23,803 nucleotides of DNA, from IMG/VR virus record IMGVR_UViG_3300031784_000199, positions 1 through 23,803 of that record. One strand, 5' to 3'. Position 1 is the first letter of the stretch. Each line of letters opens with the position of its first letter. Positions 7,691-15,566 of this stretch are shown in pieces. The notes under the pieces are model-generated. The model ran no database searches. It had not been told where the DNA came from and worked only from the letters and a program-made list of their open reading frames with translations. Origin of the DNA: a virus. Made by a program: the position numbers and the translations under genes.

Positions 7691-7736
7691 TCTGTGTTTC
7701 GGTCCAGTCTCTGACACGCCTGCTTGGCAATAGTCT

Positions 7737-8381
7737 CTAGCCGCGCCCCGCCACCCAGTTCGCCACAATCAGCCCCGGCACACAGTTCGCCGCCCGCTCG
7801 GCATCCCTTGCCAGGTCCAGCCGTTTTGGTAGCTTAACCTGCGACACCAACAGGAAGATCGGCGCGGTCACGACGCCCCTGCCGGTTTTCGACTTTGACG
7901 CCACCGCACGCCCCTTTGTATTCAGCCGCCCTTCCGCCACCAATAGGCTCGGTCCCCGACGGCGATAGATGAACCGAAGGCGCAGGCCGGTGCGGCGTTC
8001 CCATTCGCCGGGGGTGGTCGAGGCACTGCCGCGACGGCCGCCGCGCGTGGACTTGCCTGCTGCTGGCGTGGGGATCGCCAGCCAGAACCCGTTTTTCGAG
8101 CGGATCAGCGGACCGGTGTCATGCGCGCCGATGATCACCGGGGCGTTCGACCAGACCAGTGCCGCCGCGTTCAGGCTTTCGCCGGACTTCGGGAAACTGG
8201 CGGAGCGGATTGAATTGGCGAGGCGCGTGCCCAATCCCGCGCCGGTGATCTGGGCGCGCCAGGCGGATTTCAGGCCGGTGCCTGCCTCGCGCATCGCGGT
8301 GGTGACAGCGCGTTCCCCGGCTACGACCTCGGCCGCCAACAGGGCGACGATGTCGGGATCGATGGCGAGTTTCAGTTTCAC
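7737..8381 (-). CDS. DUF6441-family phage protein (tail completion-like)
   Basis: 214 aa. It starts 'MKLKLAIDPDIVALLAAEV' and has the conserved pattern 'AMREAGTGLKSAWRAQITGAG', 'RLANSIRSASFPKSGESL', 'AALVWSNAPVIIGAHDTG' and 'FWLAIPTPAAGKSTRGG'. I recognise this as the DUF6441 family of alphaproteobacterial prophages, located between the head-tail joining gene and the tail terminator. By position it may fill the role of an HK97 gp10-like tail completion protein. Its start overlaps the stop of the upstream gene by 4 nt. The exact function is not established. Confidence 0.75.
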   Translation of the reverse strand: MKLKLAIDPDIVALLAAEVVAGERAVTTAMREAGTGLKSAWRAQITGAGLGTRLANSIRSASFPKSGESLNAAALVWSNAPVIIGAHDTGPLIRSKNGFWLAIPTPAAGKSTRGGRRGSASTTPGEWERRTGLRLRFIYRRRGPSLLVAEGRLNTKGRAVASKSKTGRGVVTAPIFLLVSQVKLPKRLDLARDAERAANCVPGLIVANWVAGRG

Positions 8382-8689
8382 GCTGGCCTCAGATCGACAG
8401 TCCAGACCAGCCGCTCGCGATCACGGACGGGCTCGCCCTGAATGAGGAAGGCGTCGCCGTCGATTTCCACCCTGTCGCCGGGGCGCGGGTTCGGCACCTC
8501 GGCGACGCGCAGGTCAATCCGGGTGGTGTCGGACCAGAGACGTGCATCGCCGAAGTCGGTGACGGCATCGGCACGCCAGGCGACGATGCGCACCAGAACA
8601 GGCGCGCCGCCGTCGGCGATGTAGACCGCGTCGCGCCCCACGTTCGGATCGGCGAAGAGTGCGCCGACGGCGGCGGCGAAGGCGCTCAT
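8378..8689 (-). CDS. Head-tail joining protein (gpFII-like)
   Basis: 103 aa, beginning 'MSAFAAAVGALFADPNVGRDAVY' and ending 'FLIQGEPVRDRERLVWTVDLRPA'. Small beta-rich proteins of this form, with 'FADP.V..DA.Y' near the start and 'G....I.G..F.I...P..D..R..W..DL', resemble lambda FII-type head-tail joining proteins that complete the connector before tail attachment. The start at 8689 overlaps the DUF2190 stop by 1 nt (TGATG); a more upstream in-frame start (8842) gives only a shadow of that gene. The assignment rests on pattern and position. Confidence 0.65.
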   Translation of the reverse strand: MSAFAAAVGALFADPNVGRDAVYIADGGAPVLVRIVAWRADAVTDFGDARLWSDTTRIDLRVAEVPNPRPGDRVEIDGDAFLIQGEPVRDRERLVWTVDLRPA

Positions 8690-9024
8690 CAGAACGCGCC
8701 GTTCAGACGCACCCGGCCGATCAGGTCGGTCGCCCCGCCTGCCACGGCCTCGGTCGCCACGCCGATCAGCGTGTTCGCGGTCAGGGTTTTGGTCGTCTGC
8801 TTGGCGGTGTTGTCCCAATAGATCCTGTCGCCCGCGGCCCAAGCCTGCGACGCGACCTTCTTCAGATCGTAGACGCCCTCGACGGCTGTTTCGACCGAAT
8901 CACCAAGGATAGCGGTGCCGGAAGCGACACCGAAAATGGACCCGACAAGCAGGCCGTCGCCGGAAGTGACAGCATAGGGCGCGGTCAGGGTGATGGTATT
9001 GCCGGGCTGGACGTAGTTCTTCAT
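8689..9024 (-). CDS. DUF2190-family capsid decoration (cement) protein
   Basis: 111 aa, beginning 'MKNYVQPGNTITLTAPYAV' with 'SGDGLLVGSIFGVASG' and later 'AGDRIYWDNTAKQTTKT' and 'LIGVATEAVAGG'. This is the standard layout of DUF2190 proteins, which sit on the outer surface of phage capsids and stabilise the shell. It lies immediately downstream of the capsid gene, separated by an 80-nt spacer with a strong stem-loop. An AAGGA Shine-Dalgarno-like sequence precedes the ATG. Confidence 0.85.
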   Translation of the reverse strand: MKNYVQPGNTITLTAPYAVTSGDGLLVGSIFGVASGTAILGDSVETAVEGVYDLKKVASQAWAAGDRIYWDNTAKQTTKTLTANTLIGVATEAVAGGATDLIGRVRLNGAF

Positions 9025-9050
9025 CGCGGATGTCCTTTCGCGAACATGGA

Positions 9051-9076
9051 GACAGGCGGCGCGAGGGCCGCCTGTC
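9051..9076 (-). promoter_or_regulatory. Stem-loop between capsid and decoration genes
   Basis: GACAGGCGGC (9051-9060) and GCCGCCTGTC (9067-9076) form a perfect 10-bp stem with a 6-nt loop. On the minus strand it follows the capsid stop and precedes the DUF2190 ribosome binding site. No T-run follows, so it is not a typical intrinsic terminator; it may be an mRNA-stability or attenuation hairpin. Confidence 0.55.
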
Positions 9077-9104
9077 AGGGTTCAGGTGATGGGATTGTCG
9101 CGGC

Positions 9105-11138
9105 TTAAGCGCCGGGATTTCGGTAAAGACCGCGCCAGTCGATGGCCTTGGCGCCGAAGTCGAGGCGGCACTTGATCTCCACCCCATCGACATCGAAGCC
9201 GTTGCGGGTCTCGATGTAGGCACCCTGCTGACCCTCCAGATAGGCGTATTCGATGGTATCGATCTGGTTTGGGCTGGCCGCCAGATACCAGGCGGTAGGG
9301 CTCGCGGCATCAAGCCGCGGCTCGCTGATCGGGCTCAGCGAGCGGATTGACTGGGGCACCACGGTGGCAGGCGTGGCGGGAACAAGGTTCTGGGCCACGA
9401 GTTGCTCGGCCCTGAGTTCCAGCGCGGCGGGCACGATCAGGAAAGCCGGGCGGATGTTCAGGACCGTCTTCTTGTCGAACCCTGTCTGCAGCGCCATCGC
9501 CGCCCGGGCCGCGCCCACGGCATCGACGGCCAGTGCCGTGCCGGTCGCGGCCAGGTTCCTGTGAGTGGGGTGGAACAGCGCGTTGCCGTCGGCCATCGCC
9601 GGGTTGGCGGTGATGATGCCCCAGACGACATCGCTTTCCAGCTGCGCGATGGAGTTGCCATACATCGCCGGGATCCGGGTGAAGGCATCCAGATCGTCGT
9701 TGATCAAGGTCTGGCGGGTGATCGCGACCACCCGGCCATAGGTCTTGACCTTGTAACTCTCCTTGGACTCGCCGAGCGTGCCGCGCTTGAACTCGCCGCT
9801 TTCGCCGACCTCCAGAAGCTGGGGTGCCTCGCCCAGCTGGACACGGTGCATGGACTTGAAGTCGGTCGCCAGCACTTGGCGGCAGAACAGCATGAAGGTC
9901 CGCGGATAGGTCTCATAGGCCTGGCGCAGGGTCTTGTTGGTGACGGCGGATAGGATTTCGGGGAAGTCGGAGGTGGAATGCAGCGAGCGCGTCGCCACCT
10001 CGTCGCGCGACAGGCCGCGCGTGTTCACCCCCGCATTGGTCAGGCTTTCGCGGGCCAGTTCCAGAAGCGACATGCCGCGGTACTGGCGGGCAGAGTCGTC
10101 CAACTGGAACAGCGTCGGGCTGTAGCGATGCAGAAGGGCATTGGCCACGGCATCGCGGCGGGTCACACGTTCATCCCGGCCGCCGAGCGGGATCGAGACA
10201 TGCGGGAAGGTGCGGGTCTCGTTGGATTTGGCAGCAACCTGGTCGAGGATCAGGCGGCGGGATTCATCGACGGTGACACCGCGTTTCACCAGATCCTCGG
10301 CAAAGCCGCGCTCAAGGTTCAGCCGGCCCGCCAGATCGTAGATGGTGGACACGCGATCACGCTCGGCCTCGCGGGCGCGGGTCGCAATGGCCTCGGTGTC
10401 GGGTGCAGGAGCCAGTTCCGACATTCGCGTGGCCGTCGGTTCGGGCTGCGCCGGGGCCGCGACGGGCTGCTGGCGGGTCTCGCTGCTGGCGGGGACATCC
10501 CCGGCCACGGTGGTCGTGCTCTCAGGCATGGATGCCTCCTTTTGCATGCGGATATCGATGATCTCGAGGGGAAAGCTGGCCTGATCGGCAGCGCGGACCT
10601 GCGCGCGGGGATCGGCGGGAACGGTCACGAAGCTGACCTCGAGCGGGGTCCAGCGTTCGACGATGCGCTGCTCGACCTCGCCCTTGGCGGCAGGCTCGAC
10701 CACCTTCACCCGCTCGATGGAATAGCCGACCGAGACGTTCCGGATGATGCCGTCGCTGATCAGGCCGAACATCCGGTCGGCGGCCTGGTCCAACCCGTCG
10801 CGCGGGAAGCGGATGGTGGCCTTGCCTTCCTTGCCCTCGATCCAGGCGCGTTCGACCACGCCCACCTGCGAATGCGAGGACCAGACCGAGTGGCTGTCGA
10901 GCGCCGGGGCGCCCGCGTTGAGCCGCGTCAGGTCCACCGCCCGTTCGCTGACCTCGAGTATCTCGTCGAAGGGGACGGAGGTGTCCCAGCCGGTCCAGCG
11001 CCGCCGCCGGACGGCCGCGCCGGTGGTGAAGACCACGTCAACCGAGCGCGCCTCGGTGTTGACGGTCGCGGGCAGGATGGGCGCGCGCCGCAGCTGCATC
11101 GGCAGGGCGACCGGGGCCGCCATCATCGTGTCGGGCAT
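9105..11138 (-). CDS. Prohead protease / major capsid protein fusion
   Basis: 677 aa in two parts. Residues about 1-190 look like a prohead protease of the HK97/S78 type: 'ALDSHSVWSSHSQVGVV' with the likely catalytic His83, and 'GIIRNVSVGYSI' with the likely Ser136. Then come a low-complexity linker (about 205-260), an Arg/Glu-rich helical segment resembling a scaffold or delta domain (about 265-330), and an HK97-fold capsid domain ('VRTR..', 'FKRGTLGESKESYKVKTYGR', 'ALFHPTHRNLAATG', ending 'WRGLYRNPGA'). Natural fusions of this kind are known in alphaproteobacterial prophages. The start at 11138 lies 4 nt after the portal stop; the longer in-frame start (11225) lies inside the portal gene. 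A strong internal ribosome binding site near codon 204 suggests that a capsid-only form is made as well. Confidence 0.88.
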   Translation of the reverse strand: MPDTMMAAPVALPMQLRRAPILPATVNTEARSVDVVFTTGAAVRRRRWTGWDTSVPFDEILEVSERAVDLTRLNAGAPALDSHSVWSSHSQVGVVERAWIEGKEGKATIRFPRDGLDQAADRMFGLISDGIIRNVSVGYSIERVKVVEPAAKGEVEQRIVERWTPLEVSFVTVPADPRAQVRAADQASFPLEIIDIRMQKEASMPESTTTVAGDVPASSETRQQPVAAPAQPEPTATRMSELAPAPDTEAIATRAREAERDRVSTIYDLAGRLNLERGFAEDLVKRGVTVDESRRLILDQVAAKSNETRTFPHVSIPLGGRDERVTRRDAVANALLHRYSPTLFQLDDSARQYRGMSLLELARESLTNAGVNTRGLSRDEVATRSLHSTSDFPEILSAVTNKTLRQAYETYPRTFMLFCRQVLATDFKSMHRVQLGEAPQLLEVGESGEFKRGTLGESKESYKVKTYGRVVAITRQTLINDDLDAFTRIPAMYGNSIAQLESDVVWGIITANPAMADGNALFHPTHRNLAATGTALAVDAVGAARAAMALQTGFDKKTVLNIRPAFLIVPAALELRAEQLVAQNLVPATPATVVPQSIRSLSPISEPRLDAASPTAWYLAASPNQIDTIEYAYLEGQQGAYIETRNGFDVDGVEIKCRLDFGAKAIDWRGLYRNPGA
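10527..10540 (-). promoter_or_regulatory. Internal ribosome binding site and start for a capsid-only product
   Basis: Inside the fusion gene a perfect AGGAGG (10540-10535) lies 5 nt upstream of an in-frame ATG at 10529 (codon 204, 'MPESTTTVAG'). The ATG falls exactly at the protease/scaffold boundary. Starting there would give a 474-aa scaffold-plus-capsid protein ending at the same stop (9105). Confidence 0.65.
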
Positions 11139-11142
11139 GGCC

Positions 11143-12654
11143 CTAGTTCTCCTCTGCGTCGGATGGGGGTTCGGTCGTAGCACTGGCCGGATCGCCCGTC
11201 TGCGCACTGCCAGTCTTGGTGACACGGCGCGGATCGCTGTCGAGCACCAGCCCCAGCGCGTCGAGCTTGGCGTTGGTGGCAGCGATCTCGGCCAGCACCG
11301 CGTCGGGATTGCGGCCCTGTTTCGCGATCACCTCCGCCAGCGTCATCGTGCCCGAGCGTATCGACAGCAGGTTCGCCATCGCGTCCTTCTGCGGATCGAC
11401 CGCTTCGAACTTCGGCGGCGACCATTCGACCGGCACATCCGGCGTCGGGATCTGACCCGCAGCCCAAGCGGCTTCGGTGAACCAGTGCCACACGGGCGCA
11501 CAGAACATCGGGATGAACAGCTGCCACTGCACGGCGTCGATCTGGCGGCGGAACTCGACCAGCCCCGCCCGGATCGAGGAATAGTTGACCTGGCTGAGAT
11601 CGCCGGTCAGCAACTCGTAAGGCACCCGGAACCCGGCCGAGATCGTGTGCAGGCTCGCCCGCTTGTATTCGCCATAGCCACCGGTGGCGGACGGCTGGTT
11701 GAACTTGATGTCCTTGCCGCCTCTGGCATAGGCGATCAGTCCCGGCTCGAACTGCTCGACCCGGTTGCCGTCGGCGTCGATCACGGTCGGCGCGATGCCT
11801 TGCTGGGATTCGTCGTCTCCAAAGACGATGGCGGTGACACAGGCTTCGGTCTTCTTGCGGACCAGTTCAGCCACCTCGTAGTCGTCGAGGTCGCGCAAGC
11901 TGCGGATCACCGGAGCGCCCCAGGGAACGCCACGCGCCTGCGTCCGCTGCTTTTCATAGACATGGGCGATCTCGGTCGCGGGAACCGGGCGGCTGTCGAG
12001 CCCGCCACGCAAAGCCCCATGCGCATCGCCGGGGTGTTCGGGATGCAACCAATAGGCGCGACGCTTGCCGACCGGATCGAACTCGATGCCTTGCACGATG
12101 CGCCCCGCACCGACGTTGCTGGACTTGGTGGCGTCAAGAAAGTCAGCCTCCAGCACCTGCAATTGCAGCGGCACCGCCAGACCATCGCTGGCCCGCCGAA
12201 GCCTGCGCCGCACCAGCACCTCACCCGCCTCGACCATTTCGCGGCAGATCAGCGTCTGCAGACCGTAGAAATCCAGTTGGCCGTCGGCGTCGCAATCCGC
12301 CGTCCAGCGTTCGAACAGGGCATCGACCTTTCGGTCCAGCTTGTCGTCGCCGCTGGCCGCACGGGGCATGATGCCGCTGCCCACGATGTTGTTCACCAGC
12401 ACCGCCACAGCCTTGGCCGCATGCGGGTTGTTGCGGACCAGATCGCGCATCCTGTCGCGCAGCAGCGCCCCGGCGACACCGATCTCGGTGTCCGCAGAGG
12501 ACCCCGGCGCGCGCCAGCCGTCCGTGCGACGGCCCTTGGACGCCCCATAATAGCCGCGCGTCAGGGTCTCGAAGGCCTGCCGTGCCAAGACACGCCGGGC
12601 CGCCATGCGCGGGGCGACCGAGGCGATGGCATGGTCCATCCAGTTCGCGGGCAT
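11143..12654 (-). CDS. Phage portal protein, lambda family
   Basis: 503 aa. Typical lambda gpB-family sequence: 'SADTEIGVAGALLRDRMRDLVRNNPHAAKAV', 'LVNNIVGSGIMPRA', 'VPLQLQVLEADFLD', 'KRRAYWLHPEHPGDAH', 'SIRAGLVEFRRQIDAVQWQL' and 'FIPMFCAPVWHWFTEAAW'. The portal forms the 12-mer ring at the capsid vertex through which the terminase pumps DNA. It sits between gpW and the protease-capsid gene, as in lambda. Its start overlaps the gpW stop by 1 nt. The length is close to that of lambda gpB. Confidence 0.93.
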   Translation of the reverse strand: MPANWMDHAIASVAPRMAARRVLARQAFETLTRGYYGASKGRRTDGWRAPGSSADTEIGVAGALLRDRMRDLVRNNPHAAKAVAVLVNNIVGSGIMPRAASGDDKLDRKVDALFERWTADCDADGQLDFYGLQTLICREMVEAGEVLVRRRLRRASDGLAVPLQLQVLEADFLDATKSSNVGAGRIVQGIEFDPVGKRRAYWLHPEHPGDAHGALRGGLDSRPVPATEIAHVYEKQRTQARGVPWGAPVIRSLRDLDDYEVAELVRKKTEACVTAIVFGDDESQQGIAPTVIDADGNRVEQFEPGLIAYARGGKDIKFNQPSATGGYGEYKRASLHTISAGFRVPYELLTGDLSQVNYSSIRAGLVEFRRQIDAVQWQLFIPMFCAPVWHWFTEAAWAAGQIPTPDVPVEWSPPKFEAVDPQKDAMANLLSIRSGTMTLAEVIAKQGRNPDAVLAEIAATNAKLDALGLVLDSDPRRVTKTGSAQTGDPASATTEPPSDAEEN

Positions 12655-12863
12655 CAGCGGTCCCCACGGGAGAAACCCGCCAACCCGGCCACCGGCAGCG
12701 GACGGGTCGTCCCTGCGATGGACCGTTCGATGGTCCGGATACGACCCAACAGATCCTCGGCCGAGCCATAGTCGACGGATTTTCCATCATAGCTGACCCG
12801 GGTCGTGCCGCTGGCATAGGCCCGGCGCAAAGCGGCCAGCTCGGTTTCCGTCCAGTCGGTCAT
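12654..12863 (-). CDS. gpW-family head-tail joining protein
   Basis: 69 aa, essentially the length of lambda gpW. It begins 'MTDWTETELAALRRAYASGT' and continues 'RVSYDGKSVDYGSAEDLLGRI', the hallmark of the family (an N-terminal helix, then 'G...V.Y.....Y.S..DL...I'). gpW stabilises packaged DNA and forms the platform for gpFII. The start at 12863 is 1 nt before the TerL stop; a longer in-frame start inside TerL (13112) gives an arginine-rich shadow and is rejected. The position between TerL and portal matches lambda. Confidence 0.9.
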   Translation of the reverse strand: MTDWTETELAALRRAYASGTTRVSYDGKSVDYGSAEDLLGRIRTIERSIAGTTRPLPVAGLAGFSRGDR

Positions 12864-12864
12864 G

Positions 12865-14868
12865 TCAAAACCATCCTCCGCGTCGGCCAAGCCAATCCGA
12901 CTGGCGTTTTCCCTTGGGTGCGGCTTGCGGCCGGTTGACCCGCCCCGCCGCATCCTCCGTCGTCGGCGCGGCCCCGAGTTGATCCTCGAGATCGCGCCAT
13001 TTCTCGTCGGTCCAGCGATCCGCGCCCGCGATCCAGGCGGCGGCGCGGGCATAGACCCTGCAATCCAGCGCCTCGTTGCGTTCGCGCAGCTTCTGCCATT
13101 CCAGCCGGGCAAAGCCGCGCTTGGTGCGCACCGTCACCAGTTGTTCGGCCACGAACTGCTTCAGCCATTCGTTCTCGACCCAATGCGGCAGATGTACCGA
13201 ACCGGGCGGGAACGCTGCCCCTTCGGCCATGTCCTCCTCGGTCGGCCGTTCCAGCCTCAGGAAGCTATAGGTCTCGGCCTTGAAGGTCGACACCGCCACC
13301 GTCCAGAGCCGCGCGCCGCGCCGCAGGCGTTTGCCGCCCTCGGTCGCGTCGACGAAGGTCGGCCCCGACACCGGGCTGGAGCGGTTGAACCCCTCGACGC
13401 CTTTCACCGGCGACACCTGCGCGAAGCCTTGGGCCCGCGACCATGAATAGACCGCCGGGGCTTCGTATCCTGTGTCGATGGCGAGCCGCGCGATGCGCAG
13501 ATGCGCGCCGCGTTCATGCGGCCAGGACCGGTCCAGCAAGGCCGTCAGTTCCGACCACGCGTCGTGCCGGTCCGGCCCGCCTTCGATCACGATGTGATCG
13601 ACGAGCCAGCTTTCCAGACCGCGACCCCAGGCCCAGACATCGACTTCGATCCGGTCCTTCTGCACGTCGGCCCCGGCGGTCAGGAACAGCCCGCCCGCAG
13701 GCACCGTGCCGGATTTCCAGCGCTCGCGCCGGTCGTAGAGCCGCTGCCAGTCGGGGGCTTCGCCGGTTTCGACCCATGTCTCGCCGAGGATCGTGTTGCG
13801 GAACGCCTTGATCGCCTCGCCCGACCCTTGGGCCGCTTCCCATGACCGCACGATCCGCTCCCAACTCAGCCAGCCGATCGGCGAGTACAGCGCCGAGAGG
13901 TGATATCCGACCGTGGTCGGATCGGCGGCCACGGCGGTCGCCCGCCATTCGCCGTCCTCCAGCATCGCCGTCTTGTGATGCTCGCCGATGGGCGCATCAC
14001 AGCCCTCGCAGTGATATTCCGCCGTCTCGGGCCGCCCTTTCTGCCAGCGCAGCCGGTCGAACTTCAGCCACTGAGCATGGCCGCAATGCGGGCACGGCAC
14101 GAAGAACCGCCGCTGGTCGCTGGCTTCATATTCCCGCTCGATCCGGCTCAGACCCCGGATGGTGGGCGTCGAGACCAGGAACACCTTGCGCCGGTGGGCG
14201 AAGGTCAAGGATCGGGCCTCGGCAAGCGTCACCGGGTCGCCTTCCTCGTCGGCCGAGGCCGGATAGGCATCGACCTCGTCGAGGAAGATGTAGCGCGCCG
14301 GGGTCGAGCGCAGCCCGACCGCCGAGTTCGCGCCGGTCATGATCAGGATGCCGCCCGCGAATTCCTTGGACAGCATGGTGTTGCCCGCGTCGCGCGACCG
14401 GGCCGGTTTGACCCTCTCCCGCAGGTCGGGACTTTCGTCGATCAGCGGGTCGATCCGCTGGCGCGAGTTGCGCTTGGCCAGTTCCACGGTCGGCTGGACC
14501 GCCAGCATCGGGCCCGGCGCCTGGTGGATGGCAAAACCGATCCAGTTGTTGCCTGCCTCGGTCGCGCCGACCTGTGCCGCCTTCATGAAAACGATGCGCT
14601 GCATCACATCGCCGGGCGACAGCCGGTCCATGATCTCGCGCATGTAGGGCGTGCGCGCCGTGCGATACCGTCCCGGTTCGGCAGAAGCCCGGCCCGACAG
14701 CATCCGATGCCGGTCAGCCCACTGCGAAACGGTCAGGTCCGGATCAGGGGTCAGCCCCGCGCCCCAGGTGCGCAGGATTTCTGCTGCGCCGTCGAACTCC
14801 GTCAGGCCATCATCGTCACCGGAAGTCAGGCCGGACCTCGGCAAGCTCGTCGAGGTGGGCGCGTACAT
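12865..14868 (-). CDS. Terminase large subunit, GpA family
   Basis: 667 aa. The ATPase domain carries a variant Walker A 'KAAQVGATE' (residues 96-104) and a Walker B 'YIFLDEVDAY' (about 193-202). A four-cysteine zinc-ribbon-like motif (C259, C262, C287, C290) follows, and then the nuclease region beginning 'FLTAGADVQKDRIEVDVWAWG'. This is the GpA packaging motor that cuts and translocates DNA into the prohead. The start at 14868 overlaps the end of TerS by 53 nt, which is longer than the other overlaps here; no better in-frame start was seen. GpA-type terminases usually cut at cos sites, but I could not identify one. Confidence 0.93.
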   Translation of the reverse strand: MYAPTSTSLPRSGLTSGDDDGLTEFDGAAEILRTWGAGLTPDPDLTVSQWADRHRMLSGRASAEPGRYRTARTPYMREIMDRLSPGDVMQRIVFMKAAQVGATEAGNNWIGFAIHQAPGPMLAVQPTVELAKRNSRQRIDPLIDESPDLRERVKPARSRDAGNTMLSKEFAGGILIMTGANSAVGLRSTPARYIFLDEVDAYPASADEEGDPVTLAEARSLTFAHRRKVFLVSTPTIRGLSRIEREYEASDQRRFFVPCPHCGHAQWLKFDRLRWQKGRPETAEYHCEGCDAPIGEHHKTAMLEDGEWRATAVAADPTTVGYHLSALYSPIGWLSWERIVRSWEAAQGSGEAIKAFRNTILGETWVETGEAPDWQRLYDRRERWKSGTVPAGGLFLTAGADVQKDRIEVDVWAWGRGLESWLVDHIVIEGGPDRHDAWSELTALLDRSWPHERGAHLRIARLAIDTGYEAPAVYSWSRAQGFAQVSPVKGVEGFNRSSPVSGPTFVDATEGGKRLRRGARLWTVAVSTFKAETYSFLRLERPTEEDMAEGAAFPPGSVHLPHWVENEWLKQFVAEQLVTVRTKRGFARLEWQKLRERNEALDCRVYARAAAWIAGADRWTDEKWRDLEDQLGAAPTTEDAAGRVNRPQAAPKGKRQSDWLGRRGGWF

Positions 14869-15376
14869 GTTTTTCCAAGGCCTTCTGCATCGCGGCCGGT
14901 TCCACGCCCAGTTCCGCCGCCATCAGCGCCGACGACCGCGCAGGCCAGTTCACCCATGCATCCCGCACCTCCCGCGCGAGGCGAAACACCAGCGACAGCG
15001 CCCGGGCCCGCTCGATCAATTCCCCCTTCAGCTTTTGCAGCCGGATGCGCCGCTCTTGCGCTTTCAGCACCTCGTTGGCGGTCTTGGCCTGCAGGTAGGT
15101 CGTGCCCCCGCCAACCGCTGGCACCGCCAGCCCCTGTTCGCGCAGAGTGTCGCCCACAGCAGCAACGGCCGCCTCGGGCACCGGCTTTAGCTTGGGCTCG
15201 GGCGGCTTTCGGGTCTTCGACGGGTCGGTCGTTTCCGCCCGACGCACATCGCTGGCCTTGGCATCGATGCTGCCATCGGCGAACAGCACAAGCCGTTCGG
15301 CCGTCTTCGCCTTCTGGATCGCGCCCCGGGAAAGCCCGACGTGCGCGGCGTATTGGCGCTCGCTCATGCCCTGCAT
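14816..15376 (-). CDS. Terminase small subunit-like DNA-binding protein
   Basis: 186 aa. The N-terminus 'MSERQYAAHVGLSRGAIQKAKTAERL' fits a helix-turn-helix as in Nu1-type small terminase subunits, which recognise the packaging site. A charged, Pro-rich linker and a helical C-terminal half ('AKTANEVLKAQERRIRLQKLKGELI') follow, as in TerS proteins that oligomerise and contact TerL. It lies directly upstream of TerL. There are two candidate starts, 15376 and 15367 (three codons later). Its upstream region is AT-rich and abuts the IS110 element. Confidence 0.82.
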   Translation of the reverse strand: MQGMSERQYAAHVGLSRGAIQKAKTAERLVLFADGSIDAKASDVRRAETTDPSKTRKPPEPKLKPVPEAAVAAVGDTLREQGLAVPAVGGGTTYLQAKTANEVLKAQERRIRLQKLKGELIERARALSLVFRLAREVRDAWVNWPARSSALMAAELGVEPAAMQKALEKHVRAHLDELAEVRPDFR

Positions 15377-15566
15377 TTGCGGCTCCGATTATCATTCAAA
15401 AACATATGCTTATTCAGTTGATAAGCGTCGCCGACAGAGATGCCGTAATGGGCGAGTCGCTCACGGACCCGGCGTTGGGCTGCCTGTTCCGTCAGAGGCT
15501 GGTTATCGTCCTGTCACGGGCGACCATTCCGGTCGGCCTCAACGATCCGAACGGGGGGAAGAGACC
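15377..15566. other. Non-coding stretch between TerS and the transposase
   Basis: 190 nt. The first about 50 nt are AT-rich and contain the half-site at 15397-15411 and a GCTTAT/ATAAGC dyad (15408-15413 with 15421-15426, 7-nt loop). On the minus strand this is the leader of TerS and may hold the late promoter. Nearer the transposase is a CGACC/GGTCG hairpin (15521-15525 with 15531-15535). In IS110-group elements the bridge RNA is encoded in this 5' flank, so it is one of two candidate locations. Confidence 0.45.

Noticed and set aside
9978-12771. Very long plus-strand frames (9978-11180, 10744-12771)
   Set aside because: They are shadows of the capsid fusion and portal genes, both of which have clear family signatures on the minus strand.
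15102-15566. In-frame upstream extension of the IS110 transposase to 15102
   Set aside because: The extension runs antisense through TerS and the non-coding flank. The IS110 domain and a Shine-Dalgarno-like sequence both mark 15567 as the start.
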